DNA of 13,425 nt, taken from positions 1 through 13,425 of the forward strand of contig JAZRMK010000065.1 in assembly GCA_045647525.1 (NCBI GenBank). Reading direction: 5' to 3'. Below are positions 1 to 6,440 of the stretch, one piece after another. The position numbers and the translations under genes were made by a program. The notes under the pieces were generated by a model that made no database searches, was not told where the DNA came from, and worked only from the letters and a program-made list of their open reading frames with translations. This DNA is from UMGS172 sp045647525. Lineage in GTDB: Bacteria > Bacillota > Clostridia > Oscillospirales > Acutalibacteraceae. Position 1 is the first letter of the stretch. Every line of letters starts with the position of its first letter.

Positions 1-40
1 AAAACAACCCCCGTACATTTAAATGTACGGGGGTTGTTTT
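1..40 (-). terminator. Palindromic intrinsic terminator of the HTH-glycosidase gene
   Basis: All 40 bases form one perfect palindrome with a CCCCCGTACATTT / AAATGTACGGGGG core flanked by AAAACAA and TTGTTTT. Read on the minus strand it starts three bases after the stop codon of the HTH-glycosidase gene and ends in a T-rich tail, as expected for a Rho-independent terminator. Because it is symmetric it could also stop transcription arriving from the other side of the window edge. Confidence 0.85.
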
Positions 41-43
41 GTT

Positions 44-1804
44 TTATTTTAATGTAACGGTTATGAGTAATGAAGGTTCATAGTTTTCGGTGTGGTCGTG
101 TGTAACCTTACCAAACCAGCGTAAATCCCTGCCGTCTATTGAAAGACGGTTGCCGTCAATAGTCACTTTTTCGGTAATGTCTATCGCTGTGTCACTCAAC
201 ATAGCCTGCGCCCACACGACTGCATTTTCAGGCATTTCCTCGGGGTACTGCAAAGTAAGGCTGTTAAATACGCCGAAAACACCGACCTTAGCATCTAACT
301 TTTTGGTATATACCGTAACATCAGCCAAAGGCTTTATATATATGTTGGGGTCGATCGTTCTGGGCAGTGCCGCTACTGCCAAAGCACCGGTTTTCGGATG
401 TTCGGAAGCTACAACAAACGGCTCATGCTCACCAACCTTTGAGACTTTGGGGAGTTCGGTATTTCTTGCCATAACGCTCGGTGCCGACACCTTATGATAA
501 CGGTTTTGGAACTGTATCCAGCTGGCAGCATTATGGTCAAAATAGTGTGTATCGGTCAATTCACGGTCAGAGTACCTGTAATCCGACTCGGATGCGCTAA
601 ACGGCGGTGCGATCCTCTGCCAACGAAGAACTGCTTCAACCTCTTTGCGATCGTACATAATTCCTATGTTAAAACCAAGACCTGCCGCAATCTGTGATAT
701 CCACTCTACATTGATATAACCCTTGCATCCACCGATAAAATCGACCTTGTTTTTAAGCAAAAGGTGAATCCTTTTGAGAGTTTCCGAATACTCAAAAGGC
801 GGATGAATATCGTATGTACGGAAAACATCGCTTATCCCCAAATACTCAGGGAAATATTTATATATCGGTCGTTTCTCGTCACTGTAATCGGGAAAAACAC
901 CGCAGGGATACGCATGCTCGATCAAAAGACCTGGTGCCATTTTATGACAACATTCCGTCATGATCTGGCGGTATTTAGAGTCGCGCATATAGATACCCCA
1001 ATCGACCTTCCAATACTTGATATCTGCCTTGTGGCACATTAAAGCTCTGTCTTCCCAATATTTACGAACGTCATCATAATCTATGTTGCCGTTTTCATCC
1101 TTTTTTGCATAGTTGGGCGCAACCCAAACACCTAAACCCGCATAACCGAGTTCCTTTATCTTTTCAGACATTTTGCAAAGGCGTTCCTCAGGTGTTGAAC
1201 CCAAGGACTTGAACTTCTCACCGTCAGGCAATAACGTACCGTAAAACTCTTCCCCACCATTATGCTCGGAGCCGTAGGGGACGTCCCAACCGTCGTCCAA
1301 CATAAATATAAGTCCGGGACGGAATTCATCAGCATAAAAATGATAAAGCGACTCCTCGCCGAAGAGAAACTCCTCACAAAGTGCATCTCTCATATCAGAG
1401 CAAGTTCTTCCCGTAATTCCAAACTTTTTTGCAACCTCTGCCTGTCTTGCCCAGGAGCAGAGATAGTTACCGTTTTCCTCGTTTTTTTGCGGAATAAAGT
1501 TAATTTTCATATTGCTCGCCTTTTGAATCTCTCCCTTTTCAGAATCACTGTCAAGCAACGATGTGACCCCCAAGGAATCACCTTTTCCTGCGGAGATTTT
1601 GCCTCCCGTCATCAAAGCATTGACATCGGTTTTGAGAACTGCGGCCAATTTCACCAAAAGGGCCGATCTCGGTCGTGAATCGCCGTTTTCCCAACGAGAC
1701 ACAGCCTTATCTGTCACTCCAAGCTTTGCGCCCAACTCTTTCTGCGACATACCGGTGGCCTTACGTAATTTAGTGAGATAATTTCCAAACCCGTAATCTC
1801 TCAT
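44..1804 (-). CDS. XRE helix-turn-helix fused to a clan GH-D (alpha-galactosidase-like) glycosidase domain
   Basis: 586 residues. Residues 5-66 are an XRE/Cro-type HTH (MSQKELGAKLGVTDKAVSRWENG at its heart, from M19). Residues 67-98 are a polar linker. From about residue 112 a clan GH-D (GH27/GH36-like) barrel follows: LDDGW at 169-173, GVWVAP at 225-230, YWKVDWG with the expected nucleophile D268, and DVFRTYD with the expected acid/base D332. The 64-residue gap between D268 and D332 is close to that of known GH27 enzymes, so catalysis may be retained. A C-terminal beta domain (about 460-586) closes the protein; the large N-terminal beta domain usual in GH36 is absent. The ATG has a GGAGGTG site and a near-consensus promoter crossed by a palindrome. 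M99 (codon at 1508-1510) could be an internal start for the barrel alone. Seen: domains and residues. Inferred: a regulator that senses or cleaves an alpha-galactoside-like sugar. The substrate is unknown. Confidence 0.85.
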   Translation of the reverse strand: MRDYGFGNYLTKLRKATGMSQKELGAKLGVTDKAVSRWENGDSRPRSALLVKLAAVLKTDVNALMTGGKISAGKGDSLGVTSLLDSDSEKGEIQKASNMKINFIPQKNEENGNYLCSWARQAEVAKKFGITGRTCSDMRDALCEEFLFGEESLYHFYADEFRPGLIFMLDDGWDVPYGSEHNGGEEFYGTLLPDGEKFKSLGSTPEERLCKMSEKIKELGYAGLGVWVAPNYAKKDENGNIDYDDVRKYWEDRALMCHKADIKYWKVDWGIYMRDSKYRQIMTECCHKMAPGLLIEHAYPCGVFPDYSDEKRPIYKYFPEYLGISDVFRTYDIHPPFEYSETLKRIHLLLKNKVDFIGGCKGYINVEWISQIAAGLGFNIGIMYDRKEVEAVLRWQRIAPPFSASESDYRYSDRELTDTHYFDHNAASWIQFQNRYHKVSAPSVMARNTELPKVSKVGEHEPFVVASEHPKTGALAVAALPRTIDPNIYIKPLADVTVYTKKLDAKVGVFGVFNSLTLQYPEEMPENAVVWAQAMLSDTAIDITEKVTIDGNRLSIDGRDLRWFGKVTHDHTENYEPSLLITVTLK

Positions 1805-1813
1805 TTAAAACAC

Positions 1814-1838
1814 CTCCGTTATAGATATTATAACGGAG
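1814..1838. promoter_or_regulatory. Palindromic operator candidate of the HTH-glycosidase gene
   Basis: A perfect inverted repeat with 10-bp arms, CTCCGTTATA and TATAACGGAG, separated by GATAT. It covers the -10 box, the likely transcription start and the Shine-Dalgarno region of the HTH-glycosidase gene, so a bound protein would block RNA polymerase. XRE proteins typically bind such symmetric sites, and the gene just downstream encodes one, so autoregulation is the simplest inference. Confidence 0.7.
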
Positions 1839-1855
1839 TCAACTGCTGTGTTCAA
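1827..1855 (-). promoter_or_regulatory. Sigma-A-type promoter of the HTH-glycosidase gene
   Basis: On the minus strand TTGAAC (1850-1855) is followed by a 17-base spacer and a perfect TATAAT (1827-1832). The predicted start is near 1820, giving a leader of about 15 bases before the ATG at 1804. This shows the gene has its own promoter and does not depend on the same-strand permease gene upstream. Confidence 0.75.
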
Positions 1856-1901
1856 TCAGATTTTGCTAAAAAATTTCTCGCAAAAATAGAATTTTGAACT
1901 T

Positions 1902-2966
1902 TTAAATTTTCTCTTCCCCTTTTTGTGATTTCGGGTGCCACGGTAACTCTTTTAAAACTATTACGGTCATCGGCACCGCCACAACGCCTACAACACCGAA
2001 AAGTTTTAAGCCTACGACCACGGAAAAAAGCATCAGTATAGGATGAATACCCACACTCGACCCAATAATTTTAGGTTCGATAATATGTCGTACAGCCGTA
2101 ATTATAAGATAAATTACTGAAAGACCGATAGCATTTTCCAAATCACCGCCGATAGCCGAAACTGCCGCCCACGGAATCAATACGGTTCCGCAGCCCAAGA
2201 CGGGCAGAATATCAACTACGCTTATAACCAGCGCCAGTGTCAACGAATACTTGAAGCCTAAAATGCTAAAAGACAACACCAGTTCGACAAATGTCACACC
2301 AAGAATAATGCAGTACCCTTTTACCAGCTTCCAAAGGTTTCCGAGACATACACCCTTAAACTCGACGATTCTTTTTAATCCTTCTGCCGAGAATGTTCTG
2401 ATAGATAAATCACGTATACCGTCATAGTCTTTGGCAAAGTAGATACTTGCAACGACCGTTACAAGAAGTGATAACAAAAATATCGGTATTGCCGACACTA
2501 AATTTCCTGCAAATGATGTTGCAAAACCTGTCAGCCATTCGGTCAATGAGCCTACAGCTATTTCAGGCACCTGACCGAATATCCCGACAGTTGAATCGGG
2601 CATTCTTCCGATAAGTGAATCAAATCGTTCCCCTATTCCCTTTAATGCCACCGACAGTTTTTCAATAAACTGGGGCAGACGGTCGACAACCTCATTAAAC
2701 TCACGGAACAGAAAGAATAACAAAAAAGCAACCGCAGAAAGTATCAAAAGATAAAAAAGTACAACTATTATAACGGCGGTTACATTGTTTTTTAAACGAA
2801 GTTTACAACTCACAAAAGACGTCGCTTTCCTTAAAGCCACTACGGTCAAAACCGCCAACAAAAAAGGCAACAACACCCCCGACAAAAGCTTTATTGTAAA
2901 AAACCAAATGCCGAAAACGGTCACTATAAATGCCGTATTTAATAAAAAATTCTTTCTTTTTTCCAT
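1902..2966 (-). CDS. ytvI: AI-2E family / YtvI-like polytopic membrane protein
   Basis: 354 residues, largely hydrophobic. N-terminal membrane segments lie at roughly 10-27, 29-46 and 62-88. A polar stretch follows (about 89-150), then further segments to the C-terminus. This matches the AI-2E transporter family (PF01594: TqsA, PerM, YtvI) in length and layout. Two stretches are typical of the Firmicutes YtvI branch: DILPVLGCGTVLIPWA, and IIEPKIIGSSVGIHP followed by GLKLFG. In Bacillus YtvI is classed as a sporulation-associated integral membrane protein whose substrate is not established, so transport of a signal molecule should not be assumed. The ATG is preceded by AAGGTAG at workable spacing. 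I see no convincing consensus promoter in the AT-rich 95 bases upstream, and only a weak 6-bp hairpin downstream. It is divergent from the amino-acid operon. The family call is firm; the YtvI assignment is moderate. Confidence 0.85.
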   Translation of the reverse strand: MEKRKNFLLNTAFIVTVFGIWFFTIKLLSGVLLPFLLAVLTVVALRKATSFVSCKLRLKNNVTAVIIVVLFYLLILSAVAFLLFFLFREFNEVVDRLPQFIEKLSVALKGIGERFDSLIGRMPDSTVGIFGQVPEIAVGSLTEWLTGFATSFAGNLVSAIPIFLLSLLVTVVASIYFAKDYDGIRDLSIRTFSAEGLKRIVEFKGVCLGNLWKLVKGYCIILGVTFVELVLSFSILGFKYSLTLALVISVVDILPVLGCGTVLIPWAAVSAIGGDLENAIGLSVIYLIITAVRHIIEPKIIGSSVGIHPILMLFSVVVGLKLFGVVGVVAVPMTVIVLKELPWHPKSQKGEEKI

Positions 2967-3060
2967 ATTTGATTCTACCTTAAATATTTATATTAAAAGT
3001 CAATATATATCATTATTATCAATGCAATTCTAAAATATCAAAAAATTTGAAAAATAATAC

Positions 3061-3089
3061 TTGCAAACACAAAAATTTTGTGTTATAGT
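3061..3089 (+). promoter_or_regulatory. Sigma-A-type promoter of the ACT regulator-hom-lysC operon
   Basis: TTGCAA (3061-3066), a 17-base spacer and TATAGT (3084-3089). Transcription should start near 3096, leaving a leader of only about 30 bases before the first gene. That is too short for a lysine riboswitch or T-box, so control is likely to act on initiation. Confidence 0.75.
3066..3084. promoter_or_regulatory. 19-bp palindromic operator candidate inside the promoter spacer
   Basis: AACACAAAA-A-TTTTGTGTT is a perfect inverted repeat centred on 3075. It fills the spacer between the -35 and -10 boxes and touches both. This is a classic position for a repressor, and the first gene of the operon encodes an HTH-ACT protein. 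Binding by that protein is inference. Confidence 0.7.
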
Positions 3090-3114
3090 GTTTTTTGTTC
3101 AAAAACACTGTGTT
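3087..3114. promoter_or_regulatory. Second cluster of AACAC/GTGTT half-sites at the transcription start
   Basis: AGTGTTTTT (3087-3095) and AAAAACACT (3101-3109) form a perfect 9-bp-arm inverted repeat around TGTTC. It overlaps a further small palindrome, AACAC-T-GTGTT (3104-3114). With the operator just upstream, the pentamer GTGTT or its complement AACAC occurs five times in 49 bases. The transcript would also allow a short A/U-rich hairpin, but an array of protein-binding half-sites is the likelier reading. Confidence 0.5.
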
Positions 3115-3128
3115 TGGTGGGTGGAATG

Positions 3129-3563
3129 ATGAGTGCAGAAATGTTGTTGGTAAAAGCCGATGCTCTGCCTGATGTTTACTTAAAGGTAATAGAGGCTAAA
3201 AGACTACTGGCATCAGGTGAAGTCAAGACAGCAAGCGAAGCTTCTGCCGTTTGTGGAATATCAAGAAGCGCCTATTATAAATATAAGGACTGCGTCTTTG
3301 AATATTCGCACCCGTTGGGCGAGGTCGTTTCGCTCCACGCGGTACTTCGCGATAAAGCAGGTGTTTTATCAAACTTTTTGCAGGTTCTTTATACCTACGG
3401 TGCAAATATTCTTACGGTAAACCAAGGGTTGCCGGCTTCCGGTGTTGCTTCCGTTTCGGTTTCGTTAAGAGTTACCCCCGAAAGCACAGGTAAAGCGGAA
3501 CTTGTTGAACTTTTAAAGAAAATTAACGGCGTCGTGTCGGTCAAACAGTTACACGGCGAATAA
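3129..3563 (+). CDS. HTH-ACT domain regulator of the UPF0735/PheB (ThrR) type
   Basis: 144 residues. A KTASEASAVCGISRSAYYKY helix-turn-helix region (about 33-52) precedes a C-terminal ACT domain (about 66-141; VVSLHAVLRDKAGVLSNFL and GANILTVNQG). This is the layout of the UPF0735/PheB family. As I recall, the Bacillus member has been renamed ThrR after it was shown to repress threonine-pathway genes; that is memory, not shown here. First gene of an operon with hom and lysC, 18 bases before hom. The ATG at 3129 is preferred because GGTGGG lies 7 bases upstream; ATG 3126 is nearly as good. A longer reading frame opening at TTG 3078 is excluded because it begins inside the promoter. Likely role (inference): repressor sensing threonine or a related amino acid through ACT and acting at the palindrome in its own promoter. 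Older annotations as chorismate mutase PheB are probably misleading. Confidence 0.85.
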   Translation: MSAEMLLVKADALPDVYLKVIEAKRLLASGEVKTASEASAVCGISRSAYYKYKDCVFEYSHPLGEVVSLHAVLRDKAGVLSNFLQVLYTYGANILTVNQGLPASGVASVSVSLRVTPESTGKAELVELLKKINGVVSVKQLHGE

Positions 3564-3581
3564 AATATAAGGAGAGTTACA

Positions 3582-4820
3582 ATGGTTAGCATTGCTATAA
3601 TGGGTCACGGTGTTGTCGGCTCGGGTGTTGCCGAAGTTTTACTGAAAAACGAAAATCTTATATCTAAAAAGGCAAAAAATGAGATTAAGATAAAGCACAT
3701 ACTTGATTTAAGAGATTTTCCGAATTTGGAATACAGCGACTTGTTTACAAAAGAGTTCAGCGATATAATAAACGACGATGAAGTAAAAGTAGTTGCCGAA
3801 GTTATGGGCGGACTCCACCCTGCTTACGAGTTTTCCAAGCAGTGTTTGGAAGCGGGCAAGAGTGTTGTTACATCTAACAAAGAACTGGTGGCCACCTATG
3901 GAGCAGAACTTTTGGCACTGGCTGAAGAGAATAATGTAAACTACCTTTTTGAAGCAAGCGTTGGCGGCGGTATTCCCGTTCTTCGCCCTATCGCACAGTG
4001 TCTTGCCGCTAATGACCTTTATGAAGTCGAAGGTATTTTAAACGGCACCACAAACTTTATTTTGACCAAAATGTTTGCCGACAGTATGGCATTCGAAGAT
4101 GCTCTCAAATTAGCACAAGATTTAGGCTATGCCGAAAAAGATCCGACTGCCGATATTGAAGGTCACGATGCCTGTCGCAAGATTTGTATTTTGGCAGCAT
4201 TAGCCTTTGGTAAGCACGTTTACCCCGAAAATGTTTATACCGAAGGAATCACTAAAATCACTTCTGTTGATACAGCTTATGCAGATTATGCTAAATGTTC
4301 AATAAAACTTATCGGCAAAGCAAAACTTCTTTCTGACGGCAAATGTATTGCTACTGTATATCCTGCTTTTGTAAGCCGCAAAAACCAGTTGGCACACGTA
4401 GCCGATGTATTCAACGCAATTACCGTTAAGGGTGACGCTATCGGCAACGCTATGTTCTACGGTCCCGGTGCAGGCAAACTGCCCACCGCAAGTGCGGTTG
4501 TCGCCGATATTATCGACTGCGTAAAGCATCTTCACGCAAGAAAATATCTTTCTTGGGACGACAGTGATGCATCCTATATTGCTGACTATAAGACTGACAC
4601 TGTTCGTATGTATGTGCGTTTAAGCCACAGCGTTTCACATTTAAAAATTCTTGAACATGTAAAAAATGTTTTTGGTGAAATTCAAGTATTGGGACGTCAT
4701 AACGAACCTGAAAACGAAATGGCATTCATCACACCTTTCGCTTCCGAAAACGCTATTCGTTCACTTTTAGGCGAATTAAAGGACTGCGAAGTCCTTTCAA
4801 CAATGCGCCTTCTCGACTAA
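3582..4820 (+). CDS. hom: Homoserine dehydrogenase
   Basis: 412 residues, the normal length for the monofunctional Firmicutes enzyme. It reduces L-aspartate-4-semialdehyde to L-homoserine with NAD(P)H in the cytosol, the branch toward threonine and methionine. Visible parts: N-terminal Rossmann fold with IAIMGHGVVGSGVAEVL (4-20; GxGxxG type), SNKELVATYG (98-107), the substrate region VGGGIPVLRPI (127-137), NGTTNFILTKM (154-164), and DPTADIEGHDACRKICILA (187-205) with the conserved Asp and K200 expected in the active site. A C-terminal ACT-like domain starts near residue 335 and should give feedback control by threonine. The ATG follows GGAGAG at good spacing. Second gene of the operon; 28 bases separate it from lysC. 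Nothing appears broken. Confidence 0.96.
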   Translation: MVSIAIMGHGVVGSGVAEVLLKNENLISKKAKNEIKIKHILDLRDFPNLEYSDLFTKEFSDIINDDEVKVVAEVMGGLHPAYEFSKQCLEAGKSVVTSNKELVATYGAELLALAEENNVNYLFEASVGGGIPVLRPIAQCLAANDLYEVEGILNGTTNFILTKMFADSMAFEDALKLAQDLGYAEKDPTADIEGHDACRKICILAALAFGKHVYPENVYTEGITKITSVDTAYADYAKCSIKLIGKAKLLSDGKCIATVYPAFVSRKNQLAHVADVFNAITVKGDAIGNAMFYGPGAGKLPTASAVVADIIDCVKHLHARKYLSWDDSDASYIADYKTDTVRMYVRLSHSVSHLKILEHVKNVFGEIQVLGRHNEPENEMAFITPFASENAIRSLLGELKDCEVLSTMRLLD

Positions 4821-4848
4821 TTTTCATACAAAGCTTGGAGGTAAAATT

Positions 4849-6057
4849 ATGGCTTTAATGGTAAAAAAATTCGGCGGTTCATCTGTTGCCAACGCCGAAA
4901 GAGTCTTCAACGTTGCTAGAATCATTACCGAGGACTACAAAAAAGGCAATGACGTGGTTGTTGTGGTTTCTGCTCAGGGCGACACGACCGACGATCTTAT
5001 TGAAAAGGCAAAAGAAATCAATCCTGATAACCCTTCCAAACGCGAAATGGATATGCTGCTTTCCGCAGGTGAGCAGATCTCGATTTCCCTGCTTGCAATG
5101 GCGGTTGAAAAATTGGGCTTCCCTGTTGTTTCCTTGCTTGGTTGGCAAGCAGGATTTGTCACCAATTCAAAATACGGTTTAGCTCGCATAAAGAAGGTTA
5201 ACACTGAACGTTTAAGAAACGAGCTCGATAAGCACAACATCGTTATAGTTGCAGGTTTCCAGGGATTAAATAAATATGACGATATCACCACTTTGGGTCG
5301 TGGCGGTTCAGATACAAGCGCCGTTGCGTTGGCGGCATCTTTAAAAGCCGACCTCTGCCAGATTTACACCGATGTTGACGGTGTTTATACTGCTGACCCC
5401 AGAAAAGTAACCGGCACTAAAAAGATGGACGAAATAACCTACGACGAGATGCTTGAACTTGCAACACTCGGTGCTCAGGTGCTTAATAACCGTTCGGTTG
5501 AAATGGCAAAGAAATACAATGTTGAACTTGAAGTTCTTTCAAGTCTTGAAAATAAACCCGGAACAATTGTTAAGGAGAAGGTTAAAATGGAAAAAATGCT
5601 CATCAAAGGCGTCGCTTGCGACAAGGATATAGTTTTGGTATCTATCGTTGGACTTAAAGACACTCCCGGTGTCGCTTTCAAGGTATTTAATCAGTTAAGC
5701 CGTAAGAATGTTAATATTGACATTATCTTGCAGTCGGTTGGCCGCGACGGCACAAAGGACATCACATTTACTGCACCTATGGGTCAAAAGGATGATGTTA
5801 TCGAAGCACTTGAAGCCATCCGTCCCCTCTTGGACTTCAACAATATAATCCTTAATGATAAGATAGGCAAGGTTTCTATCGTGGGAGCCGGTATGGAAAC
5901 ACACCCCGGCGTTGCTTCCAAGATGTTTGAAGCATTGTCCGACGCAGGCATCAACATTCATATGATTTCTACAAGCGAGATCAAAATTTCGGTTCTTATC
6001 GACGAGGACTACTGCAATATGGCTGTTCAAGCAGTTCACGACGCATTTATCGACTAA
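4849..6057 (+). CDS. lysC: Aspartate kinase (alpha form with C-terminal ACT domains)
   Basis: 402 residues, close to the roughly 400-residue LysC family of Bacillus and Corynebacterium. It phosphorylates L-aspartate to 4-phospho-L-aspartate with ATP, the committed step for lysine, threonine and methionine. Visible parts: KFGGSSV at 7-13, SAQGDTTDDL at 41-50, GRGGSDTSAVALAA at 150-163, YTDVDGVYTADPR at 173-185, then two ACT domains (about 262-325 and 342-402; DTPGVAFKVF and THPGVASKMF at their starts). The ATG has GGAGG seven bases upstream; an in-frame ATG three codons on is less well placed. Last gene of the operon, followed by a strong terminator. A second, internal start inside this frame is annotated separately. 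The aspartate-semialdehyde dehydrogenase gene that links LysC to Hom is not in the window. Confidence 0.96.
   Translation: MALMVKKFGGSSVANAERVFNVARIITEDYKKGNDVVVVVSAQGDTTDDLIEKAKEINPDNPSKREMDMLLSAGEQISISLLAMAVEKLGFPVVSLLGWQAGFVTNSKYGLARIKKVNTERLRNELDKHNIVIVAGFQGLNKYDDITTLGRGGSDTSAVALAASLKADLCQIYTDVDGVYTADPRKVTGTKKMDEITYDEMLELATLGAQVLNNRSVEMAKKYNVELEVLSSLENKPGTIVKEKVKMEKMLIKGVACDKDIVLVSIVGLKDTPGVAFKVFNQLSRKNVNIDIILQSVGRDGTKDITFTAPMGQKDDVIEALEAIRPLLDFNNIILNDKIGKVSIVGAGMETHPGVASKMFEALSDAGINIHMISTSEIKISVLIDEDYCNMAVQAVHDAFID
5573..5578 (+). promoter_or_regulatory. Internal ribosome binding site within lysC
   Basis: AAGGAG ends 8 bases before the in-frame ATG at 5587. This is as good a site as those in front of the whole genes in this operon, and it sits exactly at the catalytic/regulatory domain boundary. 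Confidence 0.7.
5587..6057 (+). CDS. lysC: Putative aspartate kinase beta subunit from an internal lysC start
   Basis: Starting at M247 of LysC (MEKMLIKGVACDKD) and using the same stop, this would give a 156-residue protein consisting only of the two regulatory ACT domains. Aspartokinase II of Bacillus and LysC of Corynebacterium are known to be alpha2beta2 enzymes whose beta subunit comes from an in-phase internal start at about this residue. The position matches what I know of Bacillus, and the internal AAGGAG supports it. The start is inferred; no independent promoter was seen, so expression would be from the operon transcript. Confidence 0.65.
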   Translation: MEKMLIKGVACDKDIVLVSIVGLKDTPGVAFKVFNQLSRKNVNIDIILQSVGRDGTKDITFTAPMGQKDDVIEALEAIRPLLDFNNIILNDKIGKVSIVGAGMETHPGVASKMFEALSDAGINIHMISTSEIKISVLIDEDYCNMAVQAVHDAFID

Positions 6058-6093
6058 CTGTAAAGCAGTTTGCTCAATATATAAAAACGTATA

Positions 6094-6130
6094 AAAAAGC
6101 GGTTGGATATCTCCAACCGCTTTTTATTTT
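6094..6130 (+). terminator. Intrinsic terminator of the hom-lysC operon
   Basis: GCGGTTGGA (6099-6107), loop TATC, TCCAACCGC (6112-6120), then TTTTTATTTT. The five A bases before the stem extend the pairing with the T run, so it may work in both directions. Its CGGTTGGA..TCCAACCG core recurs near 12989. Confidence 0.93.
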
Positions 6131-6149
6131 AAAATTTGTAAACAGTGAT

Positions 6150-6312
6150 GTCATTCTGAGCGCATGCGCAAGATCCTTCCCCACCGTGTCATTCTGAGCC
6201 GAAAGCGAAGAATCCCACAAGTCCATCGAAAGAGTCACGAGATCCTTCAATATCGTTCAGGATGACTGACGAATGTTAAATCGCGGAATCATTTCCTTTT
6301 GTTCAGGATGGC
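6150..6312. repeat. Mosaic of dispersed GTCATTCTGAGC-type repeat units
   Basis: GTCATTCTGAGC occurs at 6150-6161 and again at 6188-6199, each followed by a variant tail (AAGATCCTT or GAAGAATCC). A related unit lies in inverse orientation at about 6240-6266, ending GTTCAGGATGAC, and a fourth partial copy, GTTCAGGATGGC, is at 6301-6312. Units of this kind are widespread non-coding repeats in gut Firmicutes and other bacteria (general knowledge). Here they are degenerate and mixed in direction, and could fold as imperfect hairpins. Their function is unknown. Confidence 0.7.
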
Positions 6313-6440
6313 TCTCGGTCATCCCTATGTTATCCCAACTTATCAACCGTTGCACTCTCCTACTGGTCAAGAGAATAGCCACCGATAACAGTTGAAGGTA
6401 TTCGCTTTTATAATACTTTTTCATACGTTCCAACCAAATT

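Larger units (their letters stand above)
6058..6440. other. Intergenic region without genes between lysC and the lipoprotein gene
   Basis: This 383-base stretch holds the lysC terminator, a mosaic of short repeat units (6150-6312), and about 130 bases with no recognisable signal. I see no credible reading frame with a ribosome binding site, no RNA gene, and no clear terminator for the minus-strand lipoprotein gene that ends at 6441. Confidence 0.7.

Noticed and set aside
90..1678. Plus-strand open frames across the HTH-glycosidase gene
   Set aside because: They are antisense to a well-supported gene, lack domain content and have no convincing ribosome binding sites.
1841..1901. Terminator after the YtvI-like gene
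   Set aside because: Only a 6-bp TTTTGC/GCAAAA stem with a long loop is present, too weak to call.
3078..3128. Upstream extension of the ACT regulator to a TTG start at 3078
   Set aside because: This start lies between the -35 and -10 boxes of a good promoter and would not be in the transcript; the added residues do not fit the family.
2967..3128. Lysine riboswitch or T-box ahead of the hom-lysC operon
   Set aside because: The leader from the predicted start is only about 30 bases and shows no T-box or lysine-aptamer landmarks.
6150..6312. CRISPR-like array
   Set aside because: Only two same-direction copies with irregular spacing and degenerate inverse copies; no regular repeat-spacer pattern and no cas genes.
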